From assembly GCA_027943245.1 (NCBI GenBank), contig JANDJZ010001401.1:1-12111 (forward strand): a stretch of DNA of 12,111 nt. Direction: 5' to 3'. The position numbers and the translations under genes are program-made. Below the pieces are notes generated by a model, which was not told the origin of the DNA, did not search any database, and saw nothing but the letters and a program-made list of their open reading frames with translations. The stretch comes from Acanthamoeba sp. SK_2022b (taxonomy: Eukaryota; Discosea; Longamoebia; Acanthamoebidae). Position 1 is the first letter of the stretch. Each line of letters starts with the position of its first letter. Below, in pieces: positions 6,801-12,111 of this stretch.

Positions 6801-7582
6801 GCGAAATCCACGAACACCCGCTCCTTGCTGGTCCACGCCGTGGATCGATCCCAATCGATGAAGGCGCGCTCGTCCTCCATCGCCGCCGTCGCTGCTGACT
6901 GGGCTTCCGGTCCGGCCGTCGCCGAAAGTCGATCGAACCAGGCTTCGGCGTGACCAATGAAGACGTTGCTGGCATGGCCCCTCCGTTGGTTGAGCGTATC
7001 GATCCAGGCGCTTTCGATACGATGCACCTGCTGATAGCGCAGCATACCCCGCGCAGAGGCCCAAGATCGAACCAGGGGGCCATGCTCATGCAGCCAATAG
7101 TCAGCGGCGGCGCTCGGCGGCATGTGCGAGTGGGGCGCCAGCGCCAGATGCAATTTGAGAACCCCGCTTTTCAGTCGGGCAACGGGGTACTCATACGTCA
7201 TGCTGACCTGCGGATGTTCGCGCGCAAGCCACAGCGGCGAGGATGCGGGATCTGAAAAGTCCGCTTCCTGGTCGATCAGGCGGTCAAGTGCGACTCGCCC
7301 GGCCTCCGTGCGGGTCGCCCCAATCAATGCCGTCTCGGACGAGAACCAATATTCCGCGACGCCGTCATAGGGCGGTGCCATGCCGCCTCGCGCGATTCGG
7401 GCGGCAAGCGCGGCATCGTCCTCGCCCTGGGTCTGCTCGCGGATGCACTGGGTATAGCGCAGGATGCCCAGGTCGGATTGCAGGCCCGCGATCAAAGGTC
7501 CTCGAACCTGGTCAAACGCCCGCTCGAACGCATCCCTGGAAAGATTCGGGCGTCGCCGCAGCAGATGAACCAGCCTGATCAT
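6797..7582 (-). CDS. Tandem EthD-domain protein (dimeric alpha/beta-barrel)
   Basis: Predicted 261-residue cytoplasmic protein with two EthD-like ferredoxin-fold halves, about 1-130 and 138-261. Each half starts with a beta strand (IRLVHLLRRRP; KLHLALAPHSH), then a helix with a YW/F or AFERAF-type motif and a G-x-LRYxQ strand (GILRYTQCIRE at about 39-49; GMLRYQQVHRIE in the second half). EthD proteins are small stress-barrel proteins found in degradation operons; some act as accessory or catalytic partners, but the exact reaction is unknown here. The start is the ATG at 7582 with GAGGGG upstream; it begins 12 nt after the SDR stop, so it is the last gene of the operon. The stop TAG lies in the CTAG copied by the IS, and the protein is not truncated relative to the reconstructed pre-insertion sequence. 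Confidence 0.85.
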   Translation of the reverse strand: MIRLVHLLRRRPNLSRDAFERAFDQVRGPLIAGLQSDLGILRYTQCIREQTQGEDDAALAARIARGGMAPPYDGVAEYWFSSETALIGATRTEAGRVALDRLIDQEADFSDPASSPLWLAREHPQVSMTYEYPVARLKSGVLKLHLALAPHSHMPPSAAADYWLHEHGPLVRSWASARGMLRYQQVHRIESAWIDTLNQRRGHASNVFIGHAEAWFDRLSATAGPEAQSAATAAMEDERAFIDWDRSTAWTSKERVFVDFA

Positions 7583-7594
7583 TGGTTTGGCCCC

Positions 7595-8326
7595 TCAGAT
7601 TGCCGAATAGCCGCCGTCAGCCAGATGAACCGACCCGGTGACGAAACTGGATTGGTCGCTGAGAAGGAACACCACCATGTCCGCGACCTCGGCCGCCTCG
7701 GCCAGGCGACCCATCGGATGCCGGGCGATCGCGGCCGCCAACCGTTCAGGCGGGGCGGAATCCAGGAGCGGCGTGCGAACATAGCCTGGCGCCACGGCAT
7801 TAATCCGGACGCCCTCGGCCGCATATTCCAGGGCGGCGGATTTGGTCATGCCGATGACGGCGTGCTTGGCGGCGCTGTAGGCGGACACGGTCGCCATGCC
7901 GTTAACGCCCAGGATTGAGCTGACATTGACGATCGAGCCGCCGCCCGACCCGAGCATCGCCGGGATCTGGGCACGCATGCCATTGAAAACGCCGTTGAGA
8001 TTGACGTCGATCATCCGCCGCCACGCGTCGAGATCATAATCCGCCAGGCGCTGTCGCGTGCCCTCGATGCCGGCGTTGTTGACCGCGAGATGCAACCCCC
8101 CGAACCGCTGGACCGTGGCCTCGACCGCTTCGCTCACAGCCTGCGGGTCCGAAACATCGAGCGTCACGGTCATGGCCGCGAGCTCGGAGCCGACGCGGAC
8201 CAGACCCTCGCCGTCCCAATCCGCCAGCACCAGACGCGCGCCGGCATCCGCGAGTTTCATGGCGACGGAGCGGCCGATGCCGGAGGCGGCGCCGGTGACG
8301 AAGGCGACCTTGTTGGACAGATTCAT
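7595..8326 (-). CDS. Short-chain dehydrogenase/reductase (SDR), classical type
   Basis: Predicted 243-residue NAD(P)-dependent oxidoreductase. The motifs of a classical SDR are intact: cofactor loop TGAASGIG (11-18), D36 at the end of the second strand (favours NAD over NADP), NNAG (83-86), catalytic S137, Y150 and K154 in YSAAK, and the C-terminal FVTGSVHLADGGYS. The start is the ATG at 8326, one base after the stop of the upstream oxidoreductase; the frame is open further upstream but only inside that gene. The Shine-Dalgarno is weak, so translation is likely coupled. In this operon the likely job is oxidation of a secondary alcohol (for example a hydroxyacyl-CoA or a ring hydroxyl) to a ketone. 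The substrate is not deducible from sequence. Confidence 0.93.
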   Translation of the reverse strand: MNLSNKVAFVTGAASGIGRSVAMKLADAGARLVLADWDGEGLVRVGSELAAMTVTLDVSDPQAVSEAVEATVQRFGGLHLAVNNAGIEGTRQRLADYDLDAWRRMIDVNLNGVFNGMRAQIPAMLGSGGGSIVNVSSILGVNGMATVSAYSAAKHAVIGMTKSAALEYAAEGVRINAVAPGYVRTPLLDSAPPERLAAAIARHPMGRLAEAAEVADMVVFLLSDQSSFVTGSVHLADGGYSAI

Positions 8327-8327
8327 G

Positions 8328-9329
8328 TCAGGCCACCAGGGCTGGATTGACGCAGAGCACGGACTTGCCGAGATGCTTGCGGTCCACAAGCGTCTCGAAC
8401 CCTTCCAGGGCCTCCTCGAACGGCAGGACGTCGCCGACATGAGGGACCAGCCGCCCTTCCTCGAACCAGCGTAGCATCTCGTGGAAATCGGCCAGACCCT
8501 GCCCCTTGGTGGTTTCGATGGCCAGGCGCGCCTCGACGCCGATGACCGAAATCATCTTGACCAGCATGACCCCCGCGCGAGGCTGGCCATAACGACCCGA
8601 CGTGGCGCCCACGACGAGAATCCGGCCCCCGGGCGCGATGGCGCGCATGGCGGCGTCGAACAGGTCGCCGCCGACGGGATCCAGGAACACATCGGCGCCG
8701 AGACCGCCAGTCGCCGTCTTGATGGTCTCCCTGACGTCCTGGGTTCGGTGATTGATCAGCACGTCCGCGCCGAGATCGGGGAGCGCGCGGAGCTTGTCGT
8801 CGTCGCCGCCGACAGCGATCACGCGGGCGCCGATGGCCTTGGCGATCTGGATGCCGGCGACGCCTATGCCGCCCGTGGCGCCGAACACCACCACTGTTTC
8901 CCCGGCCTGGACCTGGCCTCGTCGTGTCAGGGCGTTGAAGGCGGTCCAGTAGTTGATGGGCAGGGCGGCGGCCTGGATGAAGTCGATCGGCGACGGTTTG
9001 AGGAAGACATAGTCCTCGGGCATCAACGTCCATTCGGCCATGGCCCCGCCGTTGATGGCTATGGAAAAGGCGATGACCTCATCGCCTGGCTTAAAACGTG
9101 TGACGCCTTGTCCGACCGCCCGAACGATCCCGGATAACTCGCTGCTCGGCACATAGGGCAGCGGCGGGGTCACCTGATACTGGCCTTTCAGGACAAGCGT
9201 CTCGCCGAACGCCAGTCCGGCCGCGGCGACCTCGATCAGAACCTGTCCGGGACCAGGCGTCGGGATCGGCAGGCTCTCCATTCGCAGCTCATAGGGGTCC
9301 CTGTATTCGCGACAGACCCAGGCCCTCAT
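8328..9329 (-). CDS. Zinc-independent medium-chain oxidoreductase (quinone oxidoreductase / zeta-crystallin-like)
   Basis: Predicted 333-residue NADPH-dependent reductase of the MDR superfamily. It has an N-terminal GroES-like domain (about 1-120) with the zeta-crystallin-type stretch AGLAFGETLVLKGQYQ in place of zinc ligands, and a Rossmann domain with GATGGIGVAGIQIAK (150-164). The Cys/His residues of zinc alcohol dehydrogenases are absent, so it should reduce an activated double bond or a quinone rather than an alcohol. Some NADPH-dependent enoyl-CoA reductases share this build. The start is the ATG at 9329 with GGGAGG 6 nt upstream. It overlaps by 4 nt (ATGA) the stop of the restored CoA-transferase frame. 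The TGA stop is one base before the SDR start. Confidence 0.92.
   Translation of the reverse strand: MRAWVCREYRDPYELRMESLPIPTPGPGQVLIEVAAAGLAFGETLVLKGQYQVTPPLPYVPSSELSGIVRAVGQGVTRFKPGDEVIAFSIAINGGAMAEWTLMPEDYVFLKPSPIDFIQAAALPINYWTAFNALTRRGQVQAGETVVVFGATGGIGVAGIQIAKAIGARVIAVGGDDDKLRALPDLGADVLINHRTQDVRETIKTATGGLGADVFLDPVGGDLFDAAMRAIAPGGRILVVGATSGRYGQPRAGVMLVKMISVIGVEARLAIETTKGQGLADFHEMLRWFEEGRLVPHVGDVLPFEEALEGFETLVDRKHLGKSVLCVNPALVA
9221..9226. other. CCGCGG hexamer, candidate site of the R-M system
   Basis: One of only two CCGCGG sequences found by eye on reading the whole window. It lies inside the MDR oxidoreductase gene. If the restriction system has Eco29kI specificity, this site must be methylated in the host. 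Confidence 0.6.
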
Positions 9330-10510
9330 GGCTGGCCTCCCGCATCCGCCGCGAGTTCCGCCAGGATCTCGTCGGTATGCTCACCAAGAGCGGGGGCGTG
9401 TCTCTGATAGGCGGCCGGGGATGCTCCAAAACGGATCGGATGGGCAGGCTGACGGATGCGCCCGGCGACAGGATGATCGTGCTCCTCGATCGCGCGCCGA
9501 TGGCGACCACCCTATGGGGGTCCAGATGCACAGCGTCCCGGGCTGTTGACCGGAGCGAAGACCGCGTCCGCCTCGCGAAATCGGTGAAGCCAATCGTCCG
9601 AGGAGCGCGTCGTGAGCCGTTCCGCCAGAAGCGCGTTCAACTCCCCCGCATTGGCGAAGCGCGGGCCGACGCCGCTGAAGCGAGGGTCGTCGATCCACTC
9701 CGGCCGCTCGACCACACGGGCCACCGCAGCGAACTCCTCATCGCCCACGAACCCCACCATGACGTGGCCGTCCCGGGTAGGAAACACATACTGAACGGCC
9801 GACATGGACCCGCCCTTGCGGACATCATCGCCGATCAGGGTCGAGCCGCTCATGGTCTCTGGCCAGAGGAACGACAGGGCGACGGAGAGCATGCTGATCC
9901 GAACATGCTGGCCTTCGCCGGTGCGTTCACGGTGAAGCAGGGCCGCCGTCACAGCCTGCCAGACCGTCATGGACGTCGCCTTGTCGACCACGGCGTTCTG
10001 GACGGTGCCGGGCGCTCCCGTGATCCGGTCCGCCTGGGCGGCGGCGAAACCGCTCAACGCCTGGACGACCGTATCATAGACACGGCGGTTTCGATCCGGG
10101 CCGACCTCGCCCACGCCGTCAATCGACACATAGATGAGGTCGGGACGAAGCTTGCGCAGATCGTCGTAGGACAGGCCGAGCCGCTCCACCACGCCGGGCC
10201 GGAAGTTCTGGATCACCACGTCGGAAGCCGCCGCCAGCGCGCGGGCGGTGTCCCGACCCTCGTCCGATTTCAGGTCCGCCACGATCGATCGCTTGTTGCG
10301 ATTGGCGTTCAGGAACATCGTGGCCAGTCCCGCCACCCCCTTGCGGGATCCGCCGGCGTTGCGAAGCTGATCGCCTCCGGGACTTTCAAGCTTGATCACA
10401 TCGGCGCCCTGATCGGCCAGCAGCATGGCGCCGATGGGTCCGCTCAGGGTCGTGGCGAGTTCCAGGATACGATAACCGCTCAGCGGCCCGCGTGGTTGAA
10501 CGGACATCAT
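9326..10510 (-). pseudogene. CaiB/BaiF-family CoA-transferase, frameshifted near the 3' end
   Basis: Class III CoA-transferase: moves CoA between a donor thioester and a carboxylic acid. The start is ATG at 10510 (AGGGAG 6 nt upstream, 4-nt overlap with the epoxide hydrolase stop). Family features: LSGYRILELATTLSGP near the N-terminus, ADQGADVIKLESPGGD (32-47), NRNKRSIVADL (71-81), and the probable active-site aspartate D176 in VVDK. The frame stops early, at the TAG 9512-9514, after FAPVNS. From CCCGGG (9537-9542) to CGCGCG (9491-9496) the protein continues in another frame (RDAVHLDPHRVVAIGA). It then returns to the first frame as IEEHDHPVAGRI onward, ending in a TGA at 9326-9328 that overlaps the next start by 4 nt. 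About one extra base and a compensating indel some 45 nt later explain this. Full length would be about 394 residues. It is either a real pseudogene or two consensus errors. Confidence 0.85.
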
Positions 10511-11613
10511 TGCAACTCCCTGAAGAAAGCGACGATGTCTCGCGACAAGGCCTCCGGCGCCTCCATCGCGGCGAAGTGGCCGCCGCGATCCATTTCCGTC
10601 CAACGCACCAGCCGATAGCGATCCTCGACCATCGAGCGGGGCGGTTGCGGGAAGAAATCATGCGCGAACCGCGCGACCGCCGTCGGGGTCTCGACGCGGA
10701 TGGCGGCGGGCTCATGCGCCGCTTCATGTCTGTGTCCGGCATAGATCCAGGACATGGACCCCGTCGCGTCGTTGACGAGATGGACCATCAGGGCGGTGAC
10801 GAGAGCGTCGTCGGAGATTTCGCAGCCCGGATCGCTCCATTGCTCGAACTTCTCGATCCCCCAGGCGGCGAAGCCCAGGGGCGAGTCCGACAGCGCGTAG
10901 GAAAGCGTCAGTGGGCGGGTGGACTGCACCGCGTGATATCCGAAGGCTTCGCTTCTGACCGCGCTCATCGCGCGCCGCCATGCGAGCGCCTCGGGCGAAG
11001 CGTTAGGCGGCAACCGCCAGCCGCTGACCATATTGAGATGAATGCCGGTGACGACATCAGAATGATCGGCGCCGAGCCAGGTCGAGACTTCGGAGCCCCA
11101 ATCCCCCCCTTGCGCCCCAAAGCGACGATAACCCAGATGATCCGTCATCAGGCGCCTCCAGAGCCCCGCGATCCGCCTGGGCCCGATCGGGCCGGCCGGT
11201 TTGGCGGAATAGGCGAAGCCGGGGATCGACGGGATCACCAGATCGAATCCGGCATTGAGCAGAGGCTCGATCACCGCATCGAACTCCAGGAACGAGCCCG
11301 GCCAGCCATGGGTCAGGATCAGGGGGTAGCCGCCGGTTCCGCTTCGCACATGTCGGAAATGGATATCCAGACCCTCAACGGTGGCGATGAACTGCGGCCA
11401 TTCATTGATGGCGGTCTCCGTGGTGGCCCAGTCATAATCGGCGATCCAATAGGCGACCAGGCGACGCAGTCTTTGAGGATCGGGACCTGACCTTGGGTCC
11501 GGCACGTCCGGCAGGACGGGCCAACGAGCCGTGCGGAGACGATCGAGAATGGATGCGACCGTCGCCTCGGAAATCGCCGAGCGGAAGGCACGAGGGGCGG
11601 ATAACGACGACAC
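10507..11613 (-). CDS. Epoxide hydrolase, alpha/beta-hydrolase with EHN domain
   Basis: Predicted 368-residue enzyme that adds water to an epoxide to give a vicinal diol. It has the N-terminal EHN extension of the microsomal / juvenile-hormone epoxide hydrolase group (about 1-90), the oxyanion motif HGWPGS (102-107), the nucleophile motif GGDWGS with D171, the lid tyrosine region (FGYHAVQ 224-230; candidate Tyr226 and Tyr291), and catalytic H346 in GGHFAAME. The charge-relay acid should lie around residues 315-332 and I cannot assign it with certainty. No signal peptide is visible. The start is a GTG at 11613, 6 nt after the ALDH stop, with a poor Shine-Dalgarno; there is no ATG nearby. The stop overlaps the CoA-transferase start by 4 nt. 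Confidence 0.93.
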   Translation of the reverse strand: MSSLSAPRAFRSAISEATVASILDRLRTARWPVLPDVPDPRSGPDPQRLRRLVAYWIADYDWATTETAINEWPQFIATVEGLDIHFRHVRSGTGGYPLILTHGWPGSFLEFDAVIEPLLNAGFDLVIPSIPGFAYSAKPAGPIGPRRIAGLWRRLMTDHLGYRRFGAQGGDWGSEVSTWLGADHSDVVTGIHLNMVSGWRLPPNASPEALAWRRAMSAVRSEAFGYHAVQSTRPLTLSYALSDSPLGFAAWGIEKFEQWSDPGCEISDDALVTALMVHLVNDATGSMSWIYAGHRHEAAHEPAAIRVETPTAVARFAHDFFPQPPRSMVEDRYRLVRWTEMDRGGHFAAMEAPEALSRDIVAFFRELQ

Positions 11614-11619
11614 GGTCCG

Positions 11620-12111
11620 TCAGCCCGTGCGGACCCAGACGGTCTTCTTGTAGAGGTATTCCTCGATATGGCCCGGCCCGCCCTTGACGCCGTAGCCGCT
11701 CATCTTGGCGCTGCCATAGGGAATGCTAGGATCCGTCACGCCATAGCAGTTGACCCACATCATGCCTGTGCGGATCGCGCGCGCGACGCGATGGGCGCGT
11801 CCGACGTCACGCGTCCAAAGTCCGCCGCCAAGCCCATACTCGCTGTCGTTGGCGAGGGCGACAACCTCCTCCTCCGTATCGAACGGAATGACCGAGACGA
11901 CCGGGCCGAAGATTTCCTCACGCGCAACACGCATATCGTTGGTGACGCCGGTCAGGACGGTCGGCTCGACATAGTAGCCATCTCCGAGCCCTTCCGGTTG
12001 GCCGCCACCCGCGGCGATCACCGCGCCTTCGTCGAGGGCGATTTTCAGATAGCCCTGCACGCGACCCAACTGGGCCGCTGAAGCGAGTGGCCCGAGTTGC
12101 GTCGAAGCGTC
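11620..12111 (-). CDS. Aldehyde dehydrogenase family protein, C-terminal part only
   Basis: The last 163 residues of an NAD(P)-dependent aldehyde dehydrogenase; the gene continues beyond the right edge, so the catalytic Cys and general-base Glu are not seen. The visible part has TQLGPLAS at the start of the fragment, GYYVEPTVL, the cofactor-contact motif EEIFGPV, GLGGGLWTRD, the AIRTGMMWVNCYG strand and the C-terminal GYGVKGG...EEYLYKKTVWV, which is the typical end of the family. It would oxidise an aldehyde to the acid that the downstream CoA-transferase could activate. It is the first gene of the operon visible here, and the operon promoter lies outside the window. Confidence 0.95.
   Translation of the reverse strand, partial: DASTQLGPLASAAQLGRVQGYLKIALDEGAVIAAGGGQPEGLGDGYYVEPTVLTGVTNDMRVAREEIFGPVVSVIPFDTEEEVVALANDSEYGLGGGLWTRDVGRAHRVARAIRTGMMWVNCYGVTDPSIPYGSAKMSGYGVKGGPGHIEEYLYKKTVWVRTG
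12009..12014. other. CCGCGG hexamer, candidate site of the R-M system
   Basis: The second of two CCGCGG sequences seen in the window, inside the aldehyde dehydrogenase gene. Confidence 0.6.

Noticed and set aside
9377..10618. Plus-strand open frame of 413 codons opposite the CoA-transferase
   Set aside because: Antisense shadow; the minus strand has clear CaiB/BaiF family sequence and operon overlaps, while this translation shows no domain.
1..12111. CRISPR array, tRNA, rRNA, prophage or integrase genes
   Set aside because: No regularly spaced repeats, cloverleaf-like sequences, rRNA segments or recombinase motifs were seen on either strand.

Overview
The window is a GC-rich stretch with dense, overlapping genes. 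Its content (a TIGR02999-type ECF sigma factor paired with a membrane Ser/Thr kinase, a CaiB/SDR/MDR/epoxide hydrolase/ALDH catabolic operon, and an IS5-family IS427-group element) fits an alphaproteobacterium, most likely of the Sphingomonadales or Caulobacterales. There is no rRNA or other marker gene to fix the taxon.

Layout. (1) Minus strand, 1-3427: an ECF-type sigma factor (2834-3427) overlaps by 8 nt a 786-residue Ser/Thr kinase with one membrane segment and a long, probably periplasmic TPR-like domain (481-2841). After 87 nt comes the start of a small exported cysteine-containing protein that runs off the left edge (1-393). (2) 3428-3769: a divergent intergenic region with no recognisable gene. 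(3) Plus strand, 3770-5968: a compact restriction-modification cassette of a Vsr mismatch endonuclease, a Dcm-type C5-cytosine methyltransferase and a GIY-YIG restriction endonuclease of the Eco29kI family. (4) 5969-6796: an IS5-family element with imperfect inverted repeats and a CTAG target duplication; its transposase frame is broken. (5) Minus strand, 6797-12111: a catabolic operon read from right to left, ALDH (cut by the window edge), epoxide hydrolase, CaiB/BaiF CoA-transferase (frameshifted), zinc-independent MDR oxidoreductase, SDR dehydrogenase and a tandem-EthD protein. Genes overlap by 4 nt or are separated by 1 to 12 nt.

How the parts relate. The cassette should protect and cut one DNA motif, with Vsr repairing the T:G mismatches made when the methylated cytosine deaminates. 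The family suggests CCGCGG. That hexamer occurs only twice in the window by eye and nowhere in the first 9.2 kb, whereas GGCGCC, of the same composition, occurs at least 14 times, which agrees with avoidance of a restriction site. Removing the IS and one CTAG copy joins the 3' end of the restriction gene to the 3' end of the EthD gene, with both TAG stops lying in the same palindromic CTAG. The insertion duplicated both stops and spared both proteins. The catabolic operon looks like a pathway for an epoxide or aldehyde intermediate that enters CoA-thioester metabolism; the substrate cannot be read from the sequence.

Two genes, the CoA-transferase and the transposase, each carry an out-of-frame segment bounded by indels that cancel. 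This could be real decay or consensus errors in the assembly.
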